Assembly: GCF_024160875.1 (NCBI RefSeq)
Contig: NZ_JAIULA010000012.1
Span: forward strand, 1-64,000
DNA: 64,000 nucleotides
Origin: Ligilactobacillus ubinensis
GTDB taxonomy: Bacteria > Bacillota > Bacilli > Lactobacillales > Lactobacillaceae
Direction: 5' to 3'
Both the position numbers and the translations under genes were made by a program. Shown one piece after another: positions 54,471-63,139 of the stretch. The notes beneath the pieces were generated by a model, which saw nothing but the letters and a program-made list of their open reading frames with translations, was not told the origin of the DNA and ran no database searches. Every line of letters starts with the position of its first letter. Position 1 is the stretch's first letter.

Positions 54471-54509
54471 GGTCTTCTCCTCTAGTTAATAAATTTTGTT
54501 TGCACTTTC

Positions 54510-54537
54510 ATTATACCTATATGGGTATAACAGTCAA
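54510..54537 (-). promoter_or_regulatory. Promoter and CstR-type operator of the CoADR-cstR operon
   Basis: Minus strand: TTGACT (54532-54537), 16 bases, TATAAT (54510-54515). The perfect inverted repeat TTATACCTATATGGGTATAA (54511-54530, arms of seven, 6-base centre) fills the spacer and the -10 box. Confidence 0.85.
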
Positions 54538-54569
54538 ATGATTTATTACACAAACTGCAAACTTTTCAT

Positions 54570-54616
54570 TTGACATCTTTGTTATCATGGTATTTAATAT
54601 ACCCTATAAGGTATAT
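54570..54616 (+). promoter_or_regulatory. Promoter and CstR-type operator of the rhodanese operon
   Basis: Plus strand: TTGACA (54570-54575), 17 bases, TTTAAT (54593-54598). The inverted repeat ATATACCCTATAAGGTATAT (54597-54616, arms of seven) covers the end of the -10 box and the start site. Confidence 0.85.
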
Positions 54617-54632
54617 CCAAAGGAGGAAAACC

Positions 54633-54944
54633 ATGTTTTCATTTTTTCAAAAGATTCCATCAATTACAACACGTGAATTAGCTGATAAACTAGCTAATAA
54701 TATTACTTTGTTAGATGTTCGCACCCCACAAGAATACCGTTCAGGGCATATTAGTGGTTCTAAGAACGTTCCTTTGAATAAGATTGCAAATTATTCAACT
54801 AAAGCAAAGGAGGTTTTCGTTATTTGCCAATCTGGTATGCGCAGTAAGCAAGCTAGTAAGGTACTACTAAAAAAAGGTTATCAAGTCGTTAATGTCCGCG
54901 GTGGCATGAATCAATGGTCCGGTCGCATTGTAGGAGGAAAATAA
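54633..54944 (+). CDS. Single-domain rhodanese
   Basis: The 103-residue protein is one rhodanese domain with the active-site loop VICQSGMRSKQA around the catalytic Cys. The ATG at 54633 is chosen because AGGAGG lies just upstream; the frame extends to 54570, but that would place the start inside the -35 box. It should carry sulfane sulfur as a Cys persulfide. The next gene begins immediately after its stop codon. Confidence 0.88.
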   Translation: MFSFFQKIPSITTRELADKLANNITLLDVRTPQEYRSGHISGSKNVPLNKIANYSTKAKEVFVICQSGMRSKQASKVLLKKGYQVVNVRGGMNQWSGRIVGGK

Positions 54945-56594
54945 ATGAAAATTGTTATTATAGGTGGTGTGGCTGGCGGTATGTCAGCAGCAACCCGCTT
55001 ACGTCGTTTAATGGATGACGCTGAAATTATCGTTTTTGAAAAAGGTCCATTTGTTTCATTTGCTAATTGTGGCCTACCTTATTTTGTATCAGGTGAAATT
55101 AGCCAACGCGATGCTCTATTAGTACAAACTCCTGAAAGTCTAAAAGCACGTTTTAATTTAGACGTTCGTCCCTTCCATGAAGTCACAGCTATTTCACCAG
55201 CAACACACACTATTACCGTTCAATTCAATGGACAAGAACAAACTGAAACCTATGACAAGTTAATTTTATCTCCTGGTGCAAAACCTTTTACACCACCTAT
55301 TACCGGACTAGTCGAAGCTAAAAACGTATATTCATTAAGAAACGTCCCTGATTTAGATAAGATTATGACTGGTATTACTGCTGACACTCAACAAGCTGTT
55401 GTAATTGGTGCAGGTTTTATCGGGCTTGAAATGGCTGAAAATCTAAAGAAGCGCGGCTTAGACGTCACAATTATTGAAAAGGCACCGCATGTTTTACCCC
55501 CGTTAGATGAAGAAATGGCCGCTTATGTCAAAAATGAATTACTTCGCGTAGGAATCCATGTCTATACTTCAGATTCAGCCATTAGCTTTGCTGATGCTGG
55601 TAAAAAAATTGTTCTAGAAAGCGGGACGAAGTTAACCAGTGATCTTACGATTTTATCAGTCGGAGTTCAACCAGAAAGTTCATTAGCTAAGGCTGCCGGA
55701 CTTGAATTGGGCTTACGTGGCGGTATTGTTGTCAATGAAAACTATCAAACAAGTAATTCTGATATCTATGCTGTCGGAGATGCCATCATCGTTAAACAAC
55801 AAATTAATCAGCAAGATGGACTCATCTCCTTAGCCTCACCCGCCAACCGTCAAGGACGCCAAGTTGCTGATGCCATTGCAGGCAAAAAGCAACTGAATCG
55901 TGGAAGTATCGGAACAGCTATCGTTCGCGTCTTCGATTTAGCAGCAGCTTCTACTGGTCTAAGCGAACGTAGTGCTAAACTAGCTAAACTACCAGTTGCC
56001 GTTGTTCATACTTCTGGTAAAGACCATGCAAGTTACTACCCAGGGGCGTCCGATATTACTTTAAAACTTGTTTTCAATCCAATAACTGGCAAAATTTACG
56101 GTGCGCAAGGCATCGGTAAAAAAGGGGTTGATAAACGTATTGATATTTTAGCAACTGCCATTAAAGGTAAGCTTACCATTTTTGATTTGCCTGAACTAGA
56201 ACTCACCTATGCTCCACCTTTTGGTTCAGCTAAAGATCCCGTCAATATGTTGGGTTATGTTGCCATGAATATCGCAGAAGGTTTAAGCGAATCAGTTCAA
56301 TGGTATGAAGTTAAAGATCAATTAAGTAAAGGAAAAATCCTCTTGGATGTGCGTAACCCAGATGAATTAGCCCAAGGAACTTTCCCAAATTCTATCAATA
56401 TTCCATTAAGTGAACTACGTGAACGGATTAAAGAACTAGATGCTAGCAAAGAATATATTGTTAGTTGTCAAAGTGGACTACGCAGTTACATTGCCGAACG
56501 CCAGTTAAAACAGCATGGGTTTACTGTTAAAAATCTAGATGGTGCTTTTGCTCTTTATCATACTGTCTTACCAGAGGAGTTAAAATATGTTTAA
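54945..56594 (+). CDS. CoA-disulfide reductase fused to a rhodanese domain
   Basis: The 549-residue protein has a CoADR flavoprotein part (about 1-445, IGGVAGG at the N-terminus and redox Cys42 in SFANCGLPYF) and a C-terminal rhodanese (about 460-545, active loop SCQSGLRSY). This is the two-domain CoADR-RHD known to reduce CoA persulfides, and unlike the two larger fusions it has no TusA or DsrE parts. It overlaps the next rhodanese gene by eight bases. Together with the flanking rhodaneses it forms a CstR-controlled sulfane-sulfur relay. Confidence 0.9.
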   Translation: MKIVIIGGVAGGMSAATRLRRLMDDAEIIVFEKGPFVSFANCGLPYFVSGEISQRDALLVQTPESLKARFNLDVRPFHEVTAISPATHTITVQFNGQEQTETYDKLILSPGAKPFTPPITGLVEAKNVYSLRNVPDLDKIMTGITADTQQAVVIGAGFIGLEMAENLKKRGLDVTIIEKAPHVLPPLDEEMAAYVKNELLRVGIHVYTSDSAISFADAGKKIVLESGTKLTSDLTILSVGVQPESSLAKAAGLELGLRGGIVVNENYQTSNSDIYAVGDAIIVKQQINQQDGLISLASPANRQGRQVADAIAGKKQLNRGSIGTAIVRVFDLAAASTGLSERSAKLAKLPVAVVHTSGKDHASYYPGASDITLKLVFNPITGKIYGAQGIGKKGVDKRIDILATAIKGKLTIFDLPELELTYAPPFGSAKDPVNMLGYVAMNIAEGLSESVQWYEVKDQLSKGKILLDVRNPDELAQGTFPNSINIPLSELRERIKELDASKEYIVSCQSGLRSYIAERQLKQHGFTVKNLDGAFALYHTVLPEELKYV

Positions 56595-56886
56595 ATCAAT
56601 TTCAATGCAAGACTTTTTTCAAAAATATAACAACAATAGATTAACCGTTATCGATGTCCGCGAGTCAGATGAATTTGCATTTGGTCATATTCCACATGCT
56701 ACAAATCTGCCATTAAGTGAATTAGCTGAAAAATACCAAAGTTTGGCAAAAGACAAAGAATATTATGTCGTCTGCCAATCCGGTTCACGTTCTGCCTATG
56801 CTTGCCAGTTTTTAAGCAGCAACGGCTTTAACGTTGTCAACATCAATGGTGGCACTTCTGCTTGGCTGGGAGAACTAGTGCGCTAA
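56587..56886 (+). CDS. Single-domain rhodanese, second copy
   Basis: The 99-residue protein is a rhodanese domain (VIDVRESDEFAFGHI, active loop VVCQSGSRSAYA, C-terminal NINGGTSAWLG). It is translationally coupled to the upstream CoADR-rhodanese gene. With the C-terminal rhodanese of that protein and the first small rhodanese, the operon encodes three rhodanese modules, each probably with a different partner. Confidence 0.88.
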   Translation: MFKSISMQDFFQKYNNNRLTVIDVRESDEFAFGHIPHATNLPLSELAEKYQSLAKDKEYYVVCQSGSRSAYACQFLSSNGFNVVNINGGTSAWLGELVR

Positions 56887-56911
56887 CGACTGTAATTACT
56901 TAATTAAAAAT

Positions 56912-56962
56912 AAAATCATCTTCTATCTGCTGAAACAATTCCAGTGGATAGAAGATGATTTT
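56912..56962. terminator. Bidirectional terminator between rhodanese and HAD genes
   Basis: A 16-bp perfect stem (AAAATCATCTTCTATC with GATAGAAGATGATTTT) flanked by A/T runs separates convergent genes. Confidence 0.88.
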
Positions 56963-57024
56963 TTAGTATAGCTGTTTGTAATTCTTACTCTCAATAGCTT
57001 TGTGATTAATTAACTGTGCTATAT

Positions 57025-57846
57025 TTAATTAGCCTTCAAAACATATTGCTTAATTGCAGCCGCAACACCATCATGGTCATTGTCACTTGTTTGTACATCT
57101 GCTGCAGCTTTTACAGTATCAATTGCATTACCCATCGCGACACCCAAGCCAGCATATTCAATCATGCTTAGATCATTGTTTTCATCACCAATAGCCATAA
57201 TCTCAGCTGATTTCAAATGCAGTTGCTTAGCCAAAATATCAACTGCAGCTGCTTTATTTACCCCCTTGGCATTCGCTTCTAAATAAAAGGGGGAACTCTT
57301 AGTAAAAACCACTTCATCTTCAAGTTTAGCAAAAGGTGCCCAATCTTTCATTGCATAATCCAACTTCTCTGAGTCATCAATAAACATCGCCTTAATTAAT
57401 TTTTCTTCGCGCAATTCTTCTGGTGTACGATAGAATATTTCTAAATTAACTAACTTGCTCTCATAAACCGTATAATGACCGATATCACGATTAGCTGTGA
57501 AAATTTTATCTTGGCTAATCGCATGAAAATGCAAATCTTTTTTGCGCGCAAGTAATTCTAAGTCTTGATAATTTTCATAAGAAATGCCTTTTAAATCAAT
57601 GATTTTTCCATCTGTTGCTTGAACCATTGCCCCGCCAAAACAAATGACATATTGGTCAGCTTGATTGTCTAAATCTAATTCTTTTAAAAGTGGCTTAACT
57701 CCCGAAAAGGGTCTTCCTGAACAGATAACCACTTTAACTCCCAGTTTTTTTGCTGCTGCAATTGCTGTTTTGACGGCAGGTGTTAACTTTTTAGCTGAAT
57801 TAACTAAAGTTCCATCAATATCGATAGCTACTAACTTAATTGAAAT
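57025..57846 (-). CDS. HAD-superfamily (Cof-type) phosphatase with an apparent AUU start
   Basis: The Cof-type sugar-phosphate phosphatase should have motif I DxDGT near its N-terminus. Here AIDIDGTLVNS lies upstream of the first Met codon (57732), so the gene must start earlier. Extending the frame gives ISIKLVAIDIDGTLV preceded by AAGGAG with six bases of spacing, and the codon at that distance is ATT (57846). The full protein of about 273 residues has normal Cof length, with motif III/IV GDENNDLSMIEYAG at the C-terminal half. Either a genuine AUU start or a mutated ATG explains it. Confidence 0.8.
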   Translation of the reverse strand: MSIKLVAIDIDGTLVNSAKKLTPAVKTAIAAAKKLGVKVVICSGRPFSGVKPLLKELDLDNQADQYVICFGGAMVQATDGKIIDLKGISYENYQDLELLARKKDLHFHAISQDKIFTANRDIGHYTVYESKLVNLEIFYRTPEELREEKLIKAMFIDDSEKLDYAMKDWAPFAKLEDEVVFTKSSPFYLEANAKGVNKAAAVDILAKQLHLKSAEIMAIGDENNDLSMIEYAGLGVAMGNAIDTVKAAADVQTSDNDHDGVAAAIKQYVLKAN

Positions 57847-57985
57847 TATAATCTCCTTCTTTCGGATGAGTTTACTTGAATATGTGTTGCTATAAACCTA
57901 TTATCATTCGCTAATTATAATTTGTCTAACGTTTTTATTTTATAAATGTTGGTAAAAAGTAAATTTCTTAAATTCAGTCTGAATC

Positions 57986-59062
57986 TTAATTCCAATAATA
58001 TTTTTCTAAAAATTCTTTGAAAAATGGTTGTTTATACTTCAATAAACCATGTCCTGCGCCTTTGAATAATTCTGCATTAATCAATCTTGCGCGATAGGTT
58101 GAAATACTATTATCATTCATTTTCGCTATTTCTTTCAGACGTGCATATACAATCACATTATCCTTTATAGCCTTAATAGAGGCCCTAATTACTAGCTGAT
58201 CATTCTTAGATAAATCATTAATCATTGGTTCATAAACTTCTTTAAACAATCTACGCTTAGATACTTCTATTGCGTTGTCTATATCAACTTGTGTATAGCT
58301 TTTTTTGTTCATTAACCAAACGTTGAATCCAAGCAGTTGAAACATAAAGGCATAGTTAAACGTATGCTCTGCCATGTTATTGATTAAGCGAAAATCTATC
58401 CGCTCACCAAAAACCTGCTGATAGTTTATTAATATATCTTGCTCATTCAAATCATCTAGATGAACTTGATTCGCTCGTTTGAAAAAGGTTAATACTGCAT
58501 CGTTAAGCATGTTGTTAATCGCACTCGGTAAACCGGCCATTAATGTTGCTACTGGCAATTTTTGCATTTTCCATTGTTGGTACGCTGCCACATAATCACG
58601 TAGTGCCTCTGAATGTTTTTGTATTTCATCAATTGCAATTACAACAGTAATCCCCTGTTTATCAGCAAACATCAGCATATCTTCAATATCATACCTAAAA
58701 GATGCTGTTTTTATGGGCATTTCATAATTCAAATCAAATATTGCTGGTAACTTTATACCCAAAGATTTTATTCTAGGTAATCGTGGAATCTTTCGCTGCA
58801 TTCCTGCTACAATTTCTGCTAACATTTCGCTAGATCCTGCATTAACGGAAATAACAACGACATCGTTTCTATCCACTGACTTTTCTATTACATCAGAGAT
58901 GACTGTTGTTTTACCGGAGCCTCGAATCCCTGTTACAATAGTTTCTCGCCAGTTATCTGTTAAATTATTTAACCCGTTTAGAAATCTCTCACTAATCCAA
59001 CCATTAGTAACATAATATGTTGGAACTGCTCCAAAAGCAGGATTATAAGGATTTTCCAGCAT
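57986..59062 (-). CDS. ORC/Cdc6-like AAA ATPase
   Basis: The 358-residue ATPase has Walker A GIRGSGKT (45-52), Walker B VVIAIDEIQ (140-148), an AAA lid and a C-terminal winged-helix-like region (about 280-355). It resembles the archaeal-type/ORC-like ATPases scattered in lactobacilli, whose function is unknown and which often lie next to mobile or repeated DNA. A cluster of TTTACTATT repeats lies just upstream and may be its binding site. It forms a single gene. Confidence 0.7.
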   Translation of the reverse strand: MLENPYNPAFGAVPTYYVTNGWISERFLNGLNNLTDNWRETIVTGIRGSGKTTVISDVIEKSVDRNDVVVISVNAGSSEMLAEIVAGMQRKIPRLPRIKSLGIKLPAIFDLNYEMPIKTASFRYDIEDMLMFADKQGITVVIAIDEIQKHSEALRDYVAAYQQWKMQKLPVATLMAGLPSAINNMLNDAVLTFFKRANQVHLDDLNEQDILINYQQVFGERIDFRLINNMAEHTFNYAFMFQLLGFNVWLMNKKSYTQVDIDNAIEVSKRRLFKEVYEPMINDLSKNDQLVIRASIKAIKDNVIVYARLKEIAKMNDNSISTYRARLINAELFKGAGHGLLKYKQPFFKEFLEKYYWN

Positions 59063-59092
59063 TAATCATACCTCCTAAAATCTATACTACTA

Positions 59093-59170
59093 TGGCACTA
59101 TTTTACTATTTTTAATAGTGCTTTACTATTCTTTACTATTCATACTGTTATTTTACTATTCTTTACTATT
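59093..59170. repeat. Cluster of TTTACTATT-type direct repeats
   Basis: At least six copies of (T)TTACTATT occur within about 80 bases, with a single reversed copy (AATAGTG near 59114), directly upstream of the ATPase gene start. They resemble iterons or a multi-site operator. Their regularity is not explained by simple AT-richness. Confidence 0.65.
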
Positions 59171-59241
59171 GCTTGCAACCGCTGACTTTGACTCTCGCAT
59201 ACAACCACTGATATTCACATTAGTATCTGCCAGCACACAAA

Positions 59242-59279
59242 AAAGGATTCCTCACATTCAACTTGATAAGAAATCCTTT
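59242..59279 (-). terminator. Intrinsic terminator of the ClC gene
   Basis: Arms AAAGGATT and AATCCTTT close a loop of 22 bases, followed on the minus strand by six T residues. Confidence 0.7.
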
Positions 59280-59284
59280 CTATC

Positions 59285-60532
59285 TTATTTATCTTTTAAA
59301 GCTAATTTTGACACAATTATTGCTAATGAAACACCGACACCAAGTGGCAAAATCGCTGAATAATTTAAATGACATATTTCAATAATCATCATCAATGCCA
59401 TTAAAGGAGCTTGTTGTGATGCTGCCAAAAGACTACATGCTCCTAGTAAACTAAATTGCCAAATAGGAATACTTATGAAAAACGAGTGAAATATAACACC
59501 TATTATAGTTCCGATAACTGCACCAATTGAAATTGATGGTGTTAAAGTTCCACCAGCAGCTCCATTTTTAATCGTTATAACTGTAATTATAGCTTTCAAA
59601 AAGGCACCTAGTAAAATAACTCCTAGAATTTTATAACTTATTGTATCAATTGATAATTGTGCTAAAGCACGTCCATTTCCCATAATTTGCGGGAAAAATG
59701 CAGCAATAACCCCAGTAAGTAATCCAGCTATTGGTAATTGCCAGAGAATTTTTTTATCTCGCGTTTGATTTTTTTCAGCCCACTTAAAAGATTTTCGAAA
59801 AATTGCTCCAATGAAGCCACAAATTGGTGCAACTACAATAACTGCAAATAGGATCATAAATGAAAAACGTTGCTTACCTACTATATAGTAAGGACCTATG
59901 CCCTTGACAATCGTTCCTATTACCATTGCGATAGACGACATAGTTAAACTAACAATGACTGTTTTTTTAGTTACTTTTTTTAATAAAATCTCAACGCAAA
60001 ACAACATGCCTGTCAATGGCGCACTATAAACACCAGCAAAACCAGCACCAGCGGCAGCAGCAATCAACAATTTTTTGTTTTCTGCCGTTAGTTCCAAATG
60101 CCATTTTTTTAAAAAGCCTGTCCAACCTTGTGCAAACATTGAACCTGCTTCTCGTGGTGCCAATTCTCGTCCAACAGAACCACCTGTACCTACATAAAAA
60201 ATCTGATTCATTACATGGATAATCGTTTGAAAAGGTGCCATTTTCTGGCCGTCTAATGCTTGTGCAATTGTCGTAGTCGATCTTTTAGCAGGTCTTATCT
60301 TCCACCAAATAACTGCCGCAATAATACCTCCAATAAACACTGAAATGACTCTATGTATTGGCGATACCGCTAAAGATGCAGGATAGCTGGCACTTTCTTG
60401 AAAACTAAGAAATACCCGCTCAACAACATCTAATAACAAACTTAGTAATAATGAACTTATACCAACAATAATACCTAAAACTAGCGTTGAGAATAATAAA
60501 ACTAGATTCTCTTTCTCCAGTACTTTTTTCAC
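59285..60532 (-). CDS. ClC-family chloride/anion channel or exchanger
   Basis: The 415-residue protein has the ClC fold with about 10-12 helices and family motifs GTGGSVGRELAPREAG (helix E-F region), AAGAGFAGVYSAPLTGMLFCVEIL and GAAGGTLTPSISIGA. The usual GSGIP selectivity motif is not recognised, as in some atypical prokaryotic ClC proteins. It may be a fluoride or chloride channel. It is a single gene ending at a terminator. Confidence 0.85.
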   Translation of the reverse strand: MKKVLEKENLVLLFSTLVLGIIVGISSLLLSLLLDVVERVFLSFQESASYPASLAVSPIHRVISVFIGGIIAAVIWWKIRPAKRSTTTIAQALDGQKMAPFQTIIHVMNQIFYVGTGGSVGRELAPREAGSMFAQGWTGFLKKWHLELTAENKKLLIAAAAGAGFAGVYSAPLTGMLFCVEILLKKVTKKTVIVSLTMSSIAMVIGTIVKGIGPYYIVGKQRFSFMILFAVIVVAPICGFIGAIFRKSFKWAEKNQTRDKKILWQLPIAGLLTGVIAAFFPQIMGNGRALAQLSIDTISYKILGVILLGAFLKAIITVITIKNGAAGGTLTPSISIGAVIGTIIGVIFHSFFISIPIWQFSLLGACSLLAASQQAPLMALMMIIEICHLNYSAILPLGVGVSLAIIVSKLALKDK

Positions 60533-61103
60533 GTTCTAAACACCATACCTAATCTATAAATTTAATATTTAAAAAATCAATCCACATCTCGCAGTAGTCT
60601 TATCCCATCGTTAATTCTACTATCAGCTAATAAACCCAAAAAATCTCATAGCAAGCTGCAGCAGACTTTGTATAGCTCAATTCTATATTTTTCTATGCTA
60701 TATTTATACTTAACACAAGATTTTCTGAAATTTCACTTGCTGTCTCTTACTTTTGAAGATCATTTTAAAAGAGAAATTTCTTTTCCCTTAATTACTTTCA
60801 ATAAACTTAGTATCCCACTGGATTATATACTTTTCAATTCAAAATTTTTATCTACAAAATTACAAAATATTTTTATACAACAATATAATACAAAAAGACG
60901 AATGCTATGAGCTTTATGGTGATGATAAACACCGTCATAAATAGGTGAATCAGCAAATTTAAAAATCGAGTCCAAGGTCTTTAATTCCAAGTGAAATTCT
61001 AGTAAAATAATTCATGAGAAAACATTCTTTCTTAACTTGTGAAAAGACAAGTTCTATTCGAAGGTGAAGTGGTGAGACTTCATCTTTTTTTAGTATGATG
61101 AAT
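60533..61103. other. Gene-free stretch between ClC gene and IS30
   Basis: AT-rich DNA with no supported gene; an 80-codon frame here (60668-60910) has no recognisable features. At its right end are two consecutive hairpins (AACTTGT/ACAAGTT near 61034 and the terminator at 61062). Confidence 0.5.
61062..61091 (+). terminator. Plus-strand terminator just before the IS30 element
   Basis: AGGTGAAGT pairs with ACTTCATCT (one G-T pair, loop GGTGAG), followed by six T residues. It belongs to no visible upstream gene, so it may be left over from a gene removed by rearrangement. Confidence 0.7.
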
Positions 61104-62210
61104 TTACACTTTAAGTGCAACACTAAAACAAAATAAAGGACTCATAAAAGAAATCCGAATATAATAAGTTTGTCAACAACTTAAAGAAGGAGGATTTCTA
61201 TTATGAGCCACTATCAACATCTTACTATAAATGACCGTGAAATGATATTGGAGGGTCTTGCTCAAAGTAAAACTATCCGTGAGATAGCCCGAAATTTAAA
61301 ACTTGCTCCTTCTACAATTTCTCGTGAAATTAAACGGCATAAGCGTCGAAATATTGGAAGATACTCACCAGATAAAGCACAGAGTGATTATAAATTTTCT
61401 AAAAGAAAATGTGGACGCAAACCGAGGCTCCTTGAAGATACATCCTTGTTTCAAAAAATTAAACATCTTTTCTTAGATTGCCAGTGGTCACCAGAAGAAA
61501 TTTCACAACGCTTACTGCCTGAAACAGGTGAAACAATAATAAATTTTATCACTATTTATCGTGGAATTTATGCTGGCTTATTTGACAAACCTAGTTTAAG
61601 TCAAGGAAATCGTGGCGATATTCGTAAATTACGTCATCGAGGTAAGCCTCGTCACAACAAGGATTATATCGAAAAACGTGGTAAAATTCCAATCACTAAT
61701 ACTATTTATGAACGTCCTGAAACTGCCAATAAAAGAACTGAATTTGGTCATTGGGAAGCCGATACTGTGGCAGGAAAAATAGGAAAATCTTGTTTAGTAA
61801 CTTTGGTTGACCGTAAATCGCGTTTTTTAATTGCTAGTAAAGCAACTAAAAAAGTTCAGAATCGGTGACAACCGAGTTGATGGCTATGTTTGAAAAAATT
61901 GGTAAAAGCAAGCTTAAAACCATCACACCGGATCGAGGAAAAGAATTTTCAAAACATGGTCAGATAACAGATTTGCTTGGTGTACCGTTTTATTTTCCTG
62001 ATCCACATGCAACATGGCAACGTGGATCAAATGAAAATACCAATGGGCTCTTGCGTGAATACTCACCTAAAGGGCAAAGCCTAGATGAAAAGACAAATGA
62101 TGAAGTTCAGGAAATAGTCGACAAATTAAATTTCCGTCCAAAAAAATGTTTGGATTGGCGCACTCCATATGAGGTTTATTTCGGCAAAGTGTTGCACTTA
62201 ATTTGACAAT
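61104..62210 (+). mobile_element. IS30-family insertion sequence with frameshifted transposase
   Basis: Ends carry an imperfect terminal inverted repeat: TTACACTTTAAGTGCAACACT on the left (read as TTACACTT plus TAAGTGCAACACT) and its counterpart AGTGTTGCACTTAATTTGAC at 62189-62208. Between them lies one transposase gene split by a frameshift. This is a full-length copy of the relic at 1-395. Confidence 0.8.
61203..62206 (+). pseudogene. IS30-family transposase, disrupted by a frameshift
   Basis: The first frame (61203-61868) gives 221 residues: the HTH part (IREIARNLKLAPSTISREI), the linker and the first DDE motif in FGHWEADTVAG. A second frame (61865-62206) continues with GKSKLKTITPDRGKEFS and ends with LNFRPKKCLDWRTPYEVY. 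Adding one base near 61864 would restore a single transposase. A run of six A residues lies just before, but not in a phase suited to ribosomal slippage, so I treat it as a pseudogene. GGAGG precedes the ATG. Confidence 0.8.
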
Positions 62211-62334
62211 TCAATATAAAGTAAGCATCCACCAGCATAGCTGGTGGCTTTTTTATAGCCCTAGAAGGGCTTGGGCCAACGCAAATAGCCCCTTAGGGGC
62301 CCAACAAAACACTACCAACCGCTAACTCGTTTAT

Positions 62335-62802
62335 TTACTTTTTCTTTGATCTTTTAAATGGATCTATATACTCTCTTTTGCTAATACTATCATTGAGTTG
62401 ATCCTCTGCTTCTTGCTCTCGAATATATTTTTGAATTGTTTTTTGATTTAAACCAACTGTACTAACATAATAACCACGCGCCCAAAAGCTTCGATTACCA
62501 TAGTTATATTTTAAATTTGCATGTCTCTCATGAATAATAACTGCGCTTCTACCTTTCAAATATCCCATAAAACTTGAAACACTCATCTTAGGTGGAATAC
62601 GCACTAACATATGAATATGGTCTGGCATTGCATGAGCCTATATAATTTCAACATCTTTCAATTCACACAATCGACGTAGAATTCGGCCAATGTCTTTCTT
62701 TAATTCACCATAAATATTTTTCCGTCGATATTTTGGTGTAAAAACAATGTGATACTTACAATTCCATCTTGTATGTGATAAGCTATTACCATCTTGTGGC
62801 AA
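62335..62802 (-). pseudogene. IS200/IS605 TnpA (Y1 transposase) with an in-frame stop
   Basis: Read through, 155 residues give a complete Y1 transposase. The N-terminal part contains HTRWNCKYHIVFTPKYRRK, then a TAG at 62638-62640 replaces an expected Glu just before AHAMPDHIHMLV with the HUH metal motif, and the catalytic Tyr is in GYYVSTVG. The start is a TTG at 62802 with a GGGAG ribosome site. The part after the stop is 97 residues from the ATG at 62628 and would lack the N-terminus. The element is thus inactive unless the stop is suppressed. Confidence 0.82.
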
Positions 62803-62810
62803 GATAAAAA

Positions 62811-62869
62811 CTCCCTTCGATATAGTTTTGGTTGGTAGCCGAAATTATTATATCGAAAGGGAGTTTTTT
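62811..62869. promoter_or_regulatory. tnpA leader hairpin sequestering the ribosome binding site
   Basis: CTCCCTTCGATATA (62811-62824) pairs with TATATCGAAAGGGAG (62849-62863). On the tnpA strand the GGGAG ribosome site is inside this stem and is followed by a T-run. It both hides the ribosome site and acts as a terminator, like the leader hairpin reported for IS200. Confidence 0.7.
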
Positions 62870-62935
62870 ACGCTAAAGCTTTTTTCACCCCCACAAGTAA
62901 AACTTGTGGTTTATTCGCATGTATTAAACAAAAAA

Positions 62936-62970
62936 TGGTATTGATAGAATATTTTCTCTATCAATACCAT
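62936..62970 (-). terminator. Intrinsic terminator of the LysM/FIVAR gene
   Basis: ATGGTATTGATAGA pairs with TCTATCAATACCAT, followed on the minus strand by six T residues. Confidence 0.82.
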
Positions 62971-63139
62971 ATATTATAGAACCCAAATTTTCAGAAAAAC
63001 AAAATTTGTGTGCTTTAAAAAAATATATGTGTTTTACACTTAGATTAACTGGTTTAACTGTTAAGTTACTACATTGTTCATTTAAAATTAAACCACTAGT
63101 CTAATTACACTTTTTGTGCCACATTACAATAACTAATGC

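Larger units (their letters stand above)
62215..62910 (-). mobile_element. IS200/IS605-family element with subterminal hairpins
   Basis: The tnpA-like gene is flanked by hairpins typical of IS200/IS605 ends: CCACCAGC-ATA-GCTGGTGG (62229-62247), AGCCCTAGAAGGGCT and AGCCCCTTAGGGGC nearby on one side, and CCACAAG-TAAAA-CTTGTGG (62891-62909) on the other. No tnpB accompanies it. It abuts the right end of the IS30 element. Exact ends are uncertain. Confidence 0.7.

Noticed and set aside
54570-54632. Upstream extension of the first rhodanese gene
   Set aside because: The added 21 codons begin inside the -35 box and cross the -10 box and operator; an AGGAGG site points to the ATG at 54633.
60668-60910. 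80-codon open frame rich in Phe, Leu and Ile
   Set aside because: AT-rich composition explains it; no ribosome site, no motif and no neighbour to support it.
61842-61868. Programmed -1 frameshift in the IS30 transposase
   Set aside because: The A-run is not in the X-XXY-YYZ phase and IS30 elements normally have one intact frame, so a simple one-base loss is more likely.
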